A DNA stretch of 64,000 nucleotides from Actinomadura craniellae (GCF_003289645.1 NZ_QLYX01000017.1:1-64000), one strand, 5' to 3'; shown: positions 16,583-25,931, counted from the first letter of the stretch. Numbers and translations: made by a program. The notes: a model not told the origin generated them from the sequence alone.

Positions 16583-18631
16583 GTGTCGAAGGCTCCGGAC
16601 CTCGTCAAGAGGCTCATGCTCGGTAGGGCGCTGCGCAGCACCGAGGCGCACGAGCAGCTGCTGCCCAAGCGGATCGCCCTCCCGGTCTTCGCCAGCGACG
16701 CGCTGTCCTCGGTGGCGTACGCGCCGCAGGAGATCCTGGTCACCCTGGGCATCGCCGGCCTGGCGGCCTACCACTTCACCCCGTGGGTGGGGCTCGCGGT
16801 CGTGGTGGTGCTGCTGACCGTGGTGGCCTCCTACCGGCAGAACGTCCGCGCCTACACCAGCGGCGGCGGCGACTTCGAGGTGGCCACCGAGAACCTGGGC
16901 GGCAACTGGGGCGTGGTGGTGGCGAGCGCGCTGCTGGTCGACTACACGCTGACGGTGGCCGTGTCGGTGTCCTCGGCCGTCGACAACCTCGGCGCCTTCG
17001 TCGAACCGCTGAAAGAGCACCAGGTGCTCGGCGCCATCGTCATCGTGGTGATCCTCACCGTGCTGAACCTGCGCGGGCTGAAGGAGTCGGGCATCGCCTT
17101 CGCCATCCCGACCTACCTGTTCATGTTCGGCATTTTCAGCATGATGGTGTGGGGGTTCATCCGGCTGCTGCTCGGCGACGACCTGCGGGCCGAGACCGCC
17201 GGGCTCGAGGTCCGCGGCGAGGAGATGGGCCTGGCCGGGTTCGCCCTGGTCTTCTTGCTGATGCGGGCGTTCGCGTCCGGCTGTGCGGCGCTGACGGGCG
17301 TCGAGGCGATCAGCAACGGGGTCCCGGCGTTCAGGAAGCCCAAGGGGCCGAACGCCGCCGCCACGCTGCTCATGCTCGGCGTGATCGCCGTGACGATGTT
17401 CAGCGGCGTGACCGCCCTGGCCTACATCACGGACGCCAAGTTCGCCGACCCCGGCCACGGCAGCCACCTGTACGACCCGGCCACCGGCCAGGAGGTCCTA
17501 CACCAGGACCCGGTGGTCGCCCAGGTGGCCCAGACCGTCTTCGACAACTTCCCGCCGATGTTCTTCTACGTCACGCTGATGACGGCGCTGATCCTGGTGC
17601 TGGCGGCCAACACCGCCTACAACGGGTTCCCGGTGCTCGCCTCGGTGCTGGCGCAGAACCGCTACCTGCCCCGGCAGCTGCACACCCGGGGCGACCGGCT
17701 GGCCTTCAGCAACGGCATCATCATCCTGGCCACCGCGGCGGGGCTGCTGATCTACGCCTACGACGCCGAGGTCAGCAAGCTGATCCAGCTGTACATCCTG
17801 GGCGTCTTCGTCTCGTTCACGGTGAGCCAGACCGGCATGGTCCGGCACTGGAACCGGCTGCTGCGCACCGAGACCGACACCGTCCGGCGCCGCGAGATGG
17901 TGCGTGCCCGGGCCATCAACACGTTCGGCCTGCTGCTGACCGGCACGGTGCTGGTCGTCGTGCTGGTCACCAAGTTCACGCACGGCGCCTACATCGTCTG
18001 CATCGCGATGCCCGTGCTGTACGCGCTGATGAAGTCGATCCGCCGGCACTACGACCGGGTCGCGGTGGAACTGGTGCCCACCGGCGAGGACGTCACGTTG
18101 CCGGCCCGCAACCACGCCATCGTGCTGGTCTCCCAGATCCACAAGCCCACCCTGCGCGCCCTGGCCTACGCCCGGGCCACCCGGCCCTCCACCCTGGAGG
18201 CGATCACCGTGGCGGTGGACTCCACCGAGTCGGGACGGCTCCAGGACGAGTGGGAGGACCTCGACCTGCCGGTCCCGCTGAAGATCCTCGACTCGCCGTA
18301 CCGCGAGATCACCCGGCCGGTGCTGGAGTACGTCAAGAGCGTGCGGCGGCGCAGCCCGCGCGACGTGGTGACCGTGTTCATCCCCGAGTACGTGGTGGGC
18401 CACTGGTGGGAGCACCTGCTGCACAACCAGAGCGCGCTGCGGCTCAAGGGCCGGCTGCTGTTCCAGCCCGGCGTGATGGTGACCAGCGTGCCCTGGCAGC
18501 TCCGCTCGTCCGACCGGCTCAAGGGCCGCCCCGAGCCGCGGGGGCCGGGAGCGGTCCGGCGCCCGCCCCGGCGTCCCCCGGGCGGGGACCAGGGGAGCGC
18601 GGACGGCGGTATCGTTGCCAAGCGTGACTGA
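16583..18631 (+). CDS. KimA-like APC-superfamily permease
   Basis: A membrane transporter of 682 residues with about twelve helices followed by a cytoplasmic C domain of roughly 200 residues. The first helix region PVFASDALSSVAYAPQEIL and the block TGVEAISNGVPAFRKPKGPNAA match the KUP-superfamily K+/H+ symporter KimA and related actinobacterial APC permeases. The C domain (RNHAIVLVSQIHKPTLRALAYAR) is universal-stress-like. GTG start. Facing two TrkA genes supports K+ uptake, though amino-acid transport cannot be excluded. The C-terminal tail is Arg/Pro-rich and variable. Confidence 0.85.
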   Translation: MSKAPDLVKRLMLGRALRSTEAHEQLLPKRIALPVFASDALSSVAYAPQEILVTLGIAGLAAYHFTPWVGLAVVVVLLTVVASYRQNVRAYTSGGGDFEVATENLGGNWGVVVASALLVDYTLTVAVSVSSAVDNLGAFVEPLKEHQVLGAIVIVVILTVLNLRGLKESGIAFAIPTYLFMFGIFSMMVWGFIRLLLGDDLRAETAGLEVRGEEMGLAGFALVFLLMRAFASGCAALTGVEAISNGVPAFRKPKGPNAAATLLMLGVIAVTMFSGVTALAYITDAKFADPGHGSHLYDPATGQEVLHQDPVVAQVAQTVFDNFPPMFFYVTLMTALILVLAANTAYNGFPVLASVLAQNRYLPRQLHTRGDRLAFSNGIIILATAAGLLIYAYDAEVSKLIQLYILGVFVSFTVSQTGMVRHWNRLLRTETDTVRRREMVRARAINTFGLLLTGTVLVVVLVTKFTHGAYIVCIAMPVLYALMKSIRRHYDRVAVELVPTGEDVTLPARNHAIVLVSQIHKPTLRALAYARATRPSTLEAITVAVDSTESGRLQDEWEDLDLPVPLKILDSPYREITRPVLEYVKSVRRRSPRDVVTVFIPEYVVGHWWEHLLHNQSALRLKGRLLFQPGVMVTSVPWQLRSSDRLKGRPEPRGPGAVRRPPRRPPGGDQGSADGGIVAKRD

Positions 18632-19973
18632 ACGCACCCCCACCACGACCGCTGATCTGCTGGAACTCGAGATCGGGCCCGTCGCCCACGGAGGGTGGTG
18701 CGTCGCCCGGCACGAGGGCCGGGTGGTGTTCGTCCGGCACGCGCTGCCGGGCGAGCGCGTGCGCGCCCGGGTGACCGAGGAGAGCAAGAGCTTCCTGCGC
18801 GCCGACGCGGTGGAGATCATCGAGGCGTCCCCCGACCGGGTGGAGCCGCCCTGCCCGTTCGCCGGGCCCGGCCGGTGCGGCGGCTGCGACTGGCAGCACG
18901 CCTCGCTGCCCGCCCAGCGCCGGCTCAAGGCCGCGGTGGTCGAGGAGCAGCTGCGCCGGCTGGCCGGCATCGAGCGCACGGTCCTGGTCGAGGAGATCCC
19001 CATTCCCTACGTGGAGGGGCTGGAGAACGCCCCGGTGGTCGGGCCCGGGCTGGGCTGGCGCACCCGGGTGCAGTACGCGGTGCGCGGCGACGGCGGGGTG
19101 GGGCTGCGCCGGCACCGGTCGCACTCGATCGAGCCGATCGACGAGTGCCTGATCGCGCACCCCGGGGTCGAGGAGATGGGCATCGAGCGCAAGCGCTGGC
19201 CCGGCGCCTCCGGGGTGGAGGGCATCGTCTCGGCCGGCACTGGCGACCGCCTGGTGGTGCTGTCGGAGCGGCGCGGCCGGGACCGGCGGCCGGTCCGGGT
19301 GCCCCGGCTGGACGTTCCGGTCCGGTTGGTCCGCGGCCGGGCCGAGCCGGGCCGCGCCCTCCCGTTCGTCCGCGAGGAGGTGGCCGGGCGGCTGTGGCAG
19401 GTCAGCGGCAGCGGGTTCTGGCAGGTGCACCCCGGCGCCGCCCAGGTCCTGGCCGATGGGTTGCTGGACGCGCTGGAGCCCCGGCCCGGCGAGATCGTCG
19501 TCGACCTCTACTGCGGGGTCGGGCTGTTCGCCGGGGTGCTGGGTGAGCGGGTCGGCCGGAACGGGCTGGTCGTCGGGATCGAGTCCGACGGGCAGGCGGT
19601 CCGCGACGCCCGGTTCAACCTGCGCGACCTGCCGCAGGTGTCGGTCGAGCGCGGCCGGGTCGAGGAGGTCCTCGACGGGCTGGAGTTCGCCCGCCGCGAC
19701 CACGGCGGCCGGCGCGCCTCCGGAAGCCTGATGCACCAGGCCGACCTCGTGGTGCTCGACCCGCCCCGGTCCGGAGCCGGCCGCGAGGTGGTCGACCGGA
19801 TCGCCGGGCTCGCCGGACGCAAGATCGGTTACGTGTCCTGCGATCCGGCCACCCTCGCCCGCGACCTGGGCTACTTCGGCGAGCGTGGCTGGACCGTGGA
19901 GTCGCTGCGCGCCTTCGACGCCTTCCCCATGACCCACCATGTGGAGATGCTGGCGACCCTGGTCCGGGGGTAG
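18615..19973 (+). CDS. TRAM-domain RNA m5U methyltransferase
   Basis: A class I SAM-dependent RNA (uracil-C5) methyltransferase of the RlmD/RlmCD/TrmA type, about 452 residues. The N-terminal TRAM domain (about 12-65) is followed by 4Fe-4S ligand cysteines (CPFAGPGRCGGC, with DECLIAHP as the fourth). SAM motif I is VVDLYCGVGLFAG. The catalytic motif is VVLDPPRSGAG, and the nucleophile Cys lies in VSCDPATLARDL. The start overlaps the permease end: TTG 18615 or GTG 18624. Which rRNA or tRNA base is modified is unknown. Confidence 0.92.
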   Translation: MPSVTERTPTTTADLLELEIGPVAHGGWCVARHEGRVVFVRHALPGERVRARVTEESKSFLRADAVEIIEASPDRVEPPCPFAGPGRCGGCDWQHASLPAQRRLKAAVVEEQLRRLAGIERTVLVEEIPIPYVEGLENAPVVGPGLGWRTRVQYAVRGDGGVGLRRHRSHSIEPIDECLIAHPGVEEMGIERKRWPGASGVEGIVSAGTGDRLVVLSERRGRDRRPVRVPRLDVPVRLVRGRAEPGRALPFVREEVAGRLWQVSGSGFWQVHPGAAQVLADGLLDALEPRPGEIVVDLYCGVGLFAGVLGERVGRNGLVVGIESDGQAVRDARFNLRDLPQVSVERGRVEEVLDGLEFARRDHGGRRASGSLMHQADLVVLDPPRSGAGREVVDRIAGLAGRKIGYVSCDPATLARDLGYFGERGWTVESLRAFDAFPMTHHVEMLATLVRG

Positions 19974-20147
19974 CGGGCCGGGCGCCTCGCCCAAGCGTTC
20001 TCGCCCGCCGCTCGATGGCCCTCCATCGAGGCGGACATTTGATTACGTTCCGTGGTGACACGCGTGCGCTGTGCTGGCGGATCATGCCGGGGCCCATTAG
20101 AACGGTGACCCGACGCAATCGCTCCGCCAGGTCACGAGGGGACCGCA

Positions 20148-21749
20148 ATGATCCGCACAGCCAGCCGCCGGACCGGCGCCCGTGCCGCCGTCGTGGCGAC
20201 GACGATGGCGTTCTCGGGGATTCCGCTGCTCGGTGCCGTCGTGCCGGCCCTGGCCGACGGCCCGGTCATCGTGCAGCCCAAACGCCAGTACGCGCCGCGG
20301 CCGGCCGCTCCGCCGCCCCGGCGGGCCAGGCCCGCTCGGCCGGCCAAGAAGGCTCGCCCGGGCAGGCCGGGCAAGCCGGGCAAGCCGGGGAAGCCCGACA
20401 GGCCGGGGAAGCCGGGCCGGCCGGGGAAGCCGGGCCGGCCCGGCACGAAGGTCCGCCCGCCCGGCCTGGGGCTGGACCTCACCGGCCCCACGTCCCCCGT
20501 GGTCCCCGGCAAGGTCTACGGCTGGCCGTACGCGGTGACCAACACGGGCGGCGTGCCGCTGGGCCAGGTGGTGCTCTCGACCCCGCTGGGCAAGGGCCTG
20601 GAGTTCGTCTCCGCGGGGCAGAACTGCTCCTTCCGGGACGGGGCGGCCGTCTGCCAGCTCGGCCCGCTGAAGCCGGGCGAGACCACGAAGGGCACGATCA
20701 CCACCAAGGTGTCCGACACCGCGCGGCCGGGCACGCCGATCGTCGCTCCCGCCGCGACCGCGACATCGGGCAAGGTCAAGACCACCAAGTCCGTCCCGGA
20801 GGTGCAGGTGGCGGAGATCGCGGACGTGGCCGTGACGAAGACCGGCCCCGGCCGGACGCCTCCCGGCGGGCGGGCGGAGTACGTGGTCACCGTGCGCAAC
20901 GTCGGCCGGTCCATCGCGCGGGACGTGGTGCTCACCGGCGCCGTCCGGTCCGCGGCACCGATCAAGATGCTGCGGTCGGCCTCCGGTTGCGTGGCCGCCT
21001 GGCCCGACGCGACGGCGGAGGGCGGGTCCGCGCCGGGCCCGGACGCCCAGCCCGGGGCCCTGCCCGATGCGCCGGCCGGCACCGGGACGGGCCCGGCCGG
21101 CGGCAAGCCCGCGGCACGCCCCGGCCGGGTGCGCTGCGAGCTCGGCACGCTGCGGCCCGGCGCGTCGAAGCCGATCGGCCTGGTGTACCGGGTGGGCCGG
21201 GCGGCCAGGCCCGGCACGGTGTTCTCGGTCTCGGCCGAGGCGACGACCTCCACCATCGAGACGGACAAGTCCAACAACCAGGCCGACGCCCACACCGAGG
21301 TCGTCGCCCCTGGCAGGCCCGCCGGCCCGGCCGGACCGGGCGGCCCGGGCGGCCCCGGCCGGCCGGGCCACGGACCTGGCAGGCCAGGGCCCGGCGCGCC
21401 GGGCGGATCCGGGCCGGGCTCCTCGTGCGCACCGGGCACTCCAGGCGGGCCGGGCACTCCAGGCGGGCCGGGCACTCCAGGCGGGCCGGGCGCACCGGGC
21501 AGGCCGGGCGGGCCGGGTGCGCCAGGCGGACCTGGCGCCCCAGGTGGCCCGGGCGGCGGACCTGGCAGGCCGGGCGCCCCCTGCGGGCAGCCCCCCGGCG
21601 CGCCGGTGTCCCCGCAGCCCCCGATCCGGCGGGAACTGCCCGCCACCGGTTCGAATGTGGGCCTGCTGGCCGACCTCGGCTTGGGCCTGATCGGCTCCGG
21701 CCTGATCCTCTACCGCCTGGGCCGGACGAGGAGACGAGCCAGGGCGTGA
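20148..21749 (+). CDS. LPXTG surface protein with collagen-like regions
   Basis: A secreted, probably sortase-anchored protein of 533 residues. The N-terminal signal peptide runs to about 36 (VVPALADG cleavage). It is followed by a Lys/Arg-rich Gly-X-Pro region ([12 protein letters not shown]), two DUF11/CARDB-like beta domains (about 105-215 and 225-380) with paired Cys, a long Gly-X-Y collagen-like stretch (about 385-480), and a C-terminal LPATG motif with a hydrophobic helix and basic tail [13 protein letters not shown] is close to class E sortase signals of actinomycetes; no sortase gene is in the window. It could form a surface fibre. ATG preceded by GAGGGG. Confidence 0.85.
   Translation: MIRTASRRTGARAAVVATTMAFSGIPLLGAVVPALADGPVIVQPKRQYAPRPAAPPPRRARPARPAKKARPGRPGKPGKPGKPDRPGKPGRPGKPGRPGTKVRPPGLGLDLTGPTSPVVPGKVYGWPYAVTNTGGVPLGQVVLSTPLGKGLEFVSAGQNCSFRDGAAVCQLGPLKPGETTKGTITTKVSDTARPGTPIVAPAATATSGKVKTTKSVPEVQVAEIADVAVTKTGPGRTPPGGRAEYVVTVRNVGRSIARDVVLTGAVRSAAPIKMLRSASGCVAAWPDATAEGGSAPGPDAQPGALPDAPAGTGTGPAGGKPAARPGRVRCELGTLRPGASKPIGLVYRVGRAARPGTVFSVSAEATTSTIETDKSNNQADAHTEVVAPGRPAGPAGPGGPGGPGRPGHGPGRPGPGAPGGSGPGSSCAPGTPGGPGTPGGPGTPGGPGAPGRPGGPGAPGGPGAPGGPGGGPGRPGAPCGQPPGAPVSPQPPIRRELPATGSNVGLLADLGLGLIGSGLILYRLGRTRRRARA
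21432..21485 (+). repeat. three perfect 18-bp repeats
   Basis: The unit ccgggcactccaggcggg occurs at 21432-21449, 21450-21467 and 21468-21485 without change. It encodes six residues (PGTPGG) and keeps the collagen-like Gly-X-Y frame. Degenerate copies follow to about 21570. Confidence 0.9.
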
Positions 21750-21867
21750 TCCGGGCGCGAGAACGCGTCCGAACCGGCCGGTGAGCATGGGCGACCTGGC
21801 CCGACCTGGCTCGTGCGGGCCCGGGGCCGAATTCGGCTTCGGGCCCGCGACGTACCAGGATGGGACC

Positions 21868-22794
21868 ATGCAATTGCGGATCTTCACCGAACCCCAGCAG
21901 GGGGCGACCTACGACACGTTGCTGCGTGTCGCCACGGCGACCGAGGAACTGGGTTTCGACGCGTTCTTCCGATCCGACCACTACCTCAAGATGGGCGACA
22001 TCTCCGGTCTGCCCGGCCCCACCGACGCCTGGGTCACGCTCGCCGCGCTGGCCCGGGAGACCGACCGGATCCGGCTGGGCACGCTGATGACCGCGGCCAC
22101 GTTCCGGTTGCCCGGCCCGCTGGCCATCTCCGTGGCCCAGGTGGACGAGATGAGCGGCGGCCGGGTGGAGTTCGGGTTCGGCACGGGCTGGTTCGAGGCC
22201 GAGCACACCGCCTACGGGATCCCGTTCCCGCCGCTGGGGGAGCGGTTCGAGCGGCTTGAGGAGCAACTGGAGATCCTGACCGGGCTGTGGCGGACCCCCG
22301 CCGAGGAGACCTACTCCTTCGACGGCCGGCACTACGCGCTCACCGGCTCGCCCGCGCTGCCCAAGCCGGCCCGGCCGGGCGGCCCACCGGTGATCATCGG
22401 TGGTGCCGGCCCCGTCCGGACCCCGCGGCTGGCCGCCCGGTACGCGGCGGAGTTCAACCTGCCGTTCCCCCGGCCGGAGGACGTCGCGCCGGCCTTCGAG
22501 CGGGTCGCCGCGGCCTGCGCCGAGATCGGCCGCACCGAGCCGATGACCTATTCGGTCGCCCAGGTGGTCTGCTGCGGCCGGGACGAGGCCGAGCTGCGCC
22601 GCCGGGCCGACGCGATCGGCCGCAAGGTCGACGAGCTGCGGGAGAACGGGCTGGCCGGAACGCCGGACGAGCTGGTCGACAAGATCGGCAAGTTCGCCGG
22701 AACGGGTTGCGAGCGCGTCTACCTGCAGGTCCTGGACCTGTCCGACCTCGACCACCTGGAACTGCTGGCGGCCGAGGTGCTGCCGCAGGTCTGA
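21868..22794 (+). CDS. LLM-class F420-dependent oxidoreductase
   Basis: A luciferase-like TIM-barrel flavin/F420 oxidoreductase, 308 residues. Typical parts are the start MQLRIFTEPQQ, FFRSDHYLKMG with the family His, DRIRLGTLM, the loop GRVEFGFGTGWFEAEHTAYG and PPVIIGGAGPVRTPRLAARYA. The length and the TIGR03560-like pattern point to F420 rather than FMN. ATG 21868 is chosen because the frame above it is low-complexity and the family starts here. Substrate unknown. Confidence 0.9.
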   Translation: MQLRIFTEPQQGATYDTLLRVATATEELGFDAFFRSDHYLKMGDISGLPGPTDAWVTLAALARETDRIRLGTLMTAATFRLPGPLAISVAQVDEMSGGRVEFGFGTGWFEAEHTAYGIPFPPLGERFERLEEQLEILTGLWRTPAEETYSFDGRHYALTGSPALPKPARPGGPPVIIGGAGPVRTPRLAARYAAEFNLPFPRPEDVAPAFERVAAACAEIGRTEPMTYSVAQVVCCGRDEAELRRRADAIGRKVDELRENGLAGTPDELVDKIGKFAGTGCERVYLQVLDLSDLDHLELLAAEVLPQV

Positions 22795-22839
22795 CGCAGG
22801 TCTGGCGCGGATCCGACGCGGGTCTGCCGCGGGTTTGGC
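22785..22839 (+). repeat. five degenerate 11-bp tandem repeats
   Basis: Units gcaggtctgac, gcaggtctggc, gcggatccgac, gcgggtctgcc, gcgggtttggc run back to back from the last codons of the F420 oxidoreductase into the gap before the convergent PARG gene. Confidence 0.7.
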
Positions 22840-22862
22840 GGGCGGGCTCCGGCGCGCCGCCG

Positions 22863-23690
22863 TCAGCCGGCCGGGAAGGCGCGGGCGAAGGCGGCGTGCC
22901 GGGGCGCGCCGGGCGAGGTGTCCCAGACCGCGAAGACCACCTGGGCGAACCGCCCGGCGAACGGCCCGCCGGGCAGCAGCAGGTCGGCGAAGACGGCGGC
23001 CACCTCACCGGGGTCGTTGCCGAACACGCCACAGCCCCAGGCGCCGAGCACCAGCCGGCGGTGGCCGTGCCGGTCGGCCAGCGCCAGCACCTTCGCGGCC
23101 CGCTGGGCCAGCGCCGCGGGCAGCCGGTCCAGCGCCGCCGGGTCGCGCAGCGCGCCCCGGTTGGGCGCCGCCGAGGTGATGAACGCGACCTGGTAGGGCT
23201 CCTCCAGCAGCGCCCCCGAATCGTCCCGGAAGACGGGGACGTCCGGCGAGTAGATCATGTGGTCGCTGTAGAGGAGGTCGCCCGCGGCGCGGTGGAAGGC
23301 GTAGTAGTCGGGGGCGGTGCGCAGGCTCGCGTACAGCGCGGAGGACCGGGCCAGCCCCTCCTCCTGTGCGTGCGCGCCGCGCAGGAACCCGCCGCCGGGG
23401 TTCTTGGCCGAGGCGAAGTTGAGGCACAGCACGGGGTCGTCGGCGGCCTCGGTCAGCCGGCGCGCGGCGGCGAGGGTGGTCTCGTCGGTGACCTCGATCA
23501 GGGTGTCGCCCGTGGCGGGCCCGGCGGGGCCCGTCGTTAGTTCGTCGGGCCGGTGGAGCAGGGTGCCGGCGATCGCCCGGCGGACGGGTTCGGCGATCTC
23601 GACGGTGCGCCCGGAAGGGGCCGTGTAGTGGCCGCGTTCGAGGATTTCGACGGTCTGGGCGGCGATCGCTTTACGAGGATGTCTACTCAT
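22863..23690 (-). CDS. poly(ADP-ribose) glycohydrolase (TIGR02452 type)
   Basis: A macrodomain-fold glycohydrolase that removes ADP-ribose polymers, about 275 residues. The bacterial PARG signature is present as NFASAKNPGGGFLRG followed by AHAQEEGLARSS, including the GGG and QEE catalytic elements. PYQVAFITSAAPNRGA and VLGAWGCGVFGNDP are further conserved blocks. The best-studied bacterial member is from Thermomonospora curvata, consistent with the taxonomic guess. ATG 23690 is preferred (GGAGA upstream); a start 7 codons earlier is possible. No obvious ADP-ribosyl transferase lies nearby. Confidence 0.9.
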   Translation of the reverse strand: MSRHPRKAIAAQTVEILERGHYTAPSGRTVEIAEPVRRAIAGTLLHRPDELTTGPAGPATGDTLIEVTDETTLAAARRLTEAADDPVLCLNFASAKNPGGGFLRGAHAQEEGLARSSALYASLRTAPDYYAFHRAAGDLLYSDHMIYSPDVPVFRDDSGALLEEPYQVAFITSAAPNRGALRDPAALDRLPAALAQRAAKVLALADRHGHRRLVLGAWGCGVFGNDPGEVAAVFADLLLPGGPFAGRFAQVVFAVWDTSPGAPRHAAFARAFPAG

Positions 23691-23734
23691 GTCGGGATGA
23701 GTCTCCACCATCGGCGATCAGTTCCGCGCGGTAT

Positions 23735-24178
23735 TTACCCGTACACCGGTTCGCGCCGCTCGACCCGGGCGGAGTGCCACAGACCGACGGCCACCCCGCC
23801 GGCCGCGGCGCAGACCGGGAGCACGACGCGGAGCGCCATCGGGATCCCGGAGATCGGGTTGAGGTTGGTGAGCAGCGCCACCACCACCGGCCCGGCGGCG
23901 GCCAGCGCGTACCGGATCCGGCCCGCTGGGGCGCCCGCCCGGGCCAGCCGCGGCGCGGCCAGCCGTCCCGCCACGGCGCCCGCCGCCAGGTTGACGACGA
24001 GGACCCCGGCGGCCGAGACCCAGTAGAAGCCGTCCGTCAGCACGACGTCCGGCAGCAGCGCGATCATCGCCACCACCAGGACTGCCGCGGCGAGCAGGCC
24101 GGTGAGCTGGACGCAGACGCCCTGGGCGATCGTCTTCGCCACCGGCCCGCGCGCTAGTTCAGACCGCATCGCTCCCAT
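23735..24178 (-). CDS. four-helix membrane protein overlapping exported protein gene
   Basis: An integral membrane protein of about 147 residues, unknown family. Helices: VQLTGLLAAAVLVVAMIALL, WVSAAGVLVVNLAAGAVAG, ALAAAGPVVVALLTNLNP and LRVVLPVCAAAGGVAVGL. Start choice is open: ATG 24187, 24178 or 24169 are all in frame, each within the last codons of the upstream gene. The overlap implies translational coupling. It could be an immunity or anchoring partner of the upstream exported protein; that is inference only. Confidence 0.72.
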   Translation of the reverse strand: MGAMRSELARGPVAKTIAQGVCVQLTGLLAAAVLVVAMIALLPDVVLTDGFYWVSAAGVLVVNLAAGAVAGRLAAPRLARAGAPAGRIRYALAAAGPVVVALLTNLNPISGIPMALRVVLPVCAAAGGVAVGLWHSARVERREPVYG

Positions 24179-25707
24179 TTCACCCATCCCTTGTCCGGAT
24201 CGAAGTACTCGCCCTTGACCCCGTTGTCGGTGACGGTCTCGTTTTCGTACTCGAAGAAGCCCACCCCGAAGTCGACGTTCGGATGCGTGGTCCTGACATC
24301 GCTGTCGTAGGTCACCTTCGACATGGTCCCGCCGCCGTTGTTGAAGTACTCGTCGAGGACCAGGGCGCCGGCGACGGGACCGGCGGGGCCGTTGGACAGC
24401 TGCCGCACGAAGGCGTCGTAGGCCACGCGGTCCTGCGGGTTGTTCAGATCGAGGTTCTTGTTCGTCCGCCACTTGGCGGCCCACTGCGAGTCCTGGATCC
24501 AGGCGCTCCCCGGCCCGATGTTCGCCCCCGCGCGCAGGTGCCAGGAGCCCTGGACCTGGTCGATCTGGGTGAGGCCCACGGCCTTGCCGTCCTTGTCGAC
24601 CACGAGGCCGTACCAGCGGCCGTAGGTGCCGCGCAGGCCGACGCCCACCTCGCCGTCGAGCTCGATGGCCCGGCGCACCGCCGGCGGCAGGGTGACGGGG
24701 GTGCCGCCCTTGGTGGTCAGCTCCTTCTCGATCTTCTTGATGGCCTCCTGGGCGGCCTCCGGCGACCAGTTCTTGCCCCACTTCCGGCTGGCGTAGCTGC
24801 GGGCCGGCTTGGAGTCCAGCGTCACCGACTCCATCAGCTGCTGGCTGGCGCTGAAGAAGTAGGTGGTCTGGCCGGTTTGGTTGTCCTTCCAGGATCCGCC
24901 GGTGGTCCAGCCGAAGTTCTTGCCGACGATCGACAGCGGACCCACGGGGACGTCGTTCCAGAAACCGTTCCATATGCCGGCCTCGTAGAACTCCTGGGCC
25001 GGCGGGAGGTCGGGCTCCTTGTTCCCCACCCACTCCTCGATGTCGTCGCCGACCCAGGGCAGGTGGCCCCCCGCCCACGGGATCCACCCGGTGAGCGGGT
25101 TGGTGCGGAACGCGTTCTTGGCCCAGTTCCCGATCCGGTACTCGCGCATCCGGTTGTAGAAGTCCCGCGCGTCCTTCTCGTTGTCGAACCGGTAGATCTC
25201 GGTGTTGCCCGCCATCGGCCCGATCCAGAACCCGGCCGGGATCTTGCTCTTGAGGGTCGGGGTGCCGATGTCGGCGTTCATCCAGGCTCCGTCCCAGACC
25301 TCCCAGATGTCCGGCTTCCCGCCGCCCTGGACGTAGCGGCGCATGGTCAGCTGGGACCCGCCGTCGGTCATGACGTCGAAGTACCGGAACCTGCCCGCCA
25401 GCGTGTTCTCCAGGTACTCGCTGTGGATGTAGGCCAGGCACGGCCCGCTGGGCTCGTTGGGGTCCTTGGGGATCACGGGGTTCGCCGGGGGCTGCGCGGT
25501 GGGCGGCGGGTCGCACTCGTCGGCGGCGGCGAGGTCGCCCGCCCGCAGCACCCGGCAGATGGCGCTCTCGATCCCGTCGCCGACGTCGTCGCCGACCGGA
25601 GAGACGCTGATGCCACCGAGGACCGCGCTGAACAGGAGGATGACGGCCAGATAACCCGCCGCACCTTCGCCGCGGCTTCCTTGCGCATTCATCTTCCGTT
25701 TGCTCAC
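24154..25707 (-). CDS. large exported protein with pilin-like N terminus
   Basis: A 517-residue protein. After a short basic start, the segment GEGAAGYLAVILLFSAVLGG resembles the class III (Flp/TadE-like) leader seen in actinobacterial exported and toxin-like proteins, followed by a GDGIESAICRVL helix and a Pro-rich hinge. The remainder is Trp- and Tyr-rich (WNGFWNDVPVGPLSIVG, RKWGKNWSPEAAQ, VGVGLRGTYGRWYGLVVDK), with late Asp/Glu-rich parts (TYDSDVRTTHPNVDFGVGF). No catalytic motif is recognised. Start GTG 25707 or ATG 25692. The overlapping downstream membrane gene suggests a pair. Function unknown. Confidence 0.75.
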   Translation of the reverse strand: MSKRKMNAQGSRGEGAAGYLAVILLFSAVLGGISVSPVGDDVGDGIESAICRVLRAGDLAAADECDPPPTAQPPANPVIPKDPNEPSGPCLAYIHSEYLENTLAGRFRYFDVMTDGGSQLTMRRYVQGGGKPDIWEVWDGAWMNADIGTPTLKSKIPAGFWIGPMAGNTEIYRFDNEKDARDFYNRMREYRIGNWAKNAFRTNPLTGWIPWAGGHLPWVGDDIEEWVGNKEPDLPPAQEFYEAGIWNGFWNDVPVGPLSIVGKNFGWTTGGSWKDNQTGQTTYFFSASQQLMESVTLDSKPARSYASRKWGKNWSPEAAQEAIKKIEKELTTKGGTPVTLPPAVRRAIELDGEVGVGLRGTYGRWYGLVVDKDGKAVGLTQIDQVQGSWHLRAGANIGPGSAWIQDSQWAAKWRTNKNLDLNNPQDRVAYDAFVRQLSNGPAGPVAGALVLDEYFNNGGGTMSKVTYDSDVRTTHPNVDFGVGFFEYENETVTDNGVKGEYFDPDKGWVKWERCGLN

Positions 25708-25931
25708 GGCGTGACCGTAAGATGCCCGGCCATGCGTGGTCATGGGTCCGTAGGCCCGTTCCGGACCCAATCGCAAATCCGGCAGTTAGGCCGAAACCTG
25801 GAGGATCTTTAACAGGGATTGGGTCTCCGGGTACTAGATCACCCGTCGGCGATGATCTGTTTGGGTCCGGGCCCGGGCCCCTGGGCCCACATAGGGGACC
25901 TAACGGTAAACACACCGGAAACACGGCGGAA

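Noticed and set aside
20097-21887. Long minus-strand frame over the collagen-like gene
   Set aside because: Gly/Arg/Ala-rich shadow of the repeated plus-strand gene.
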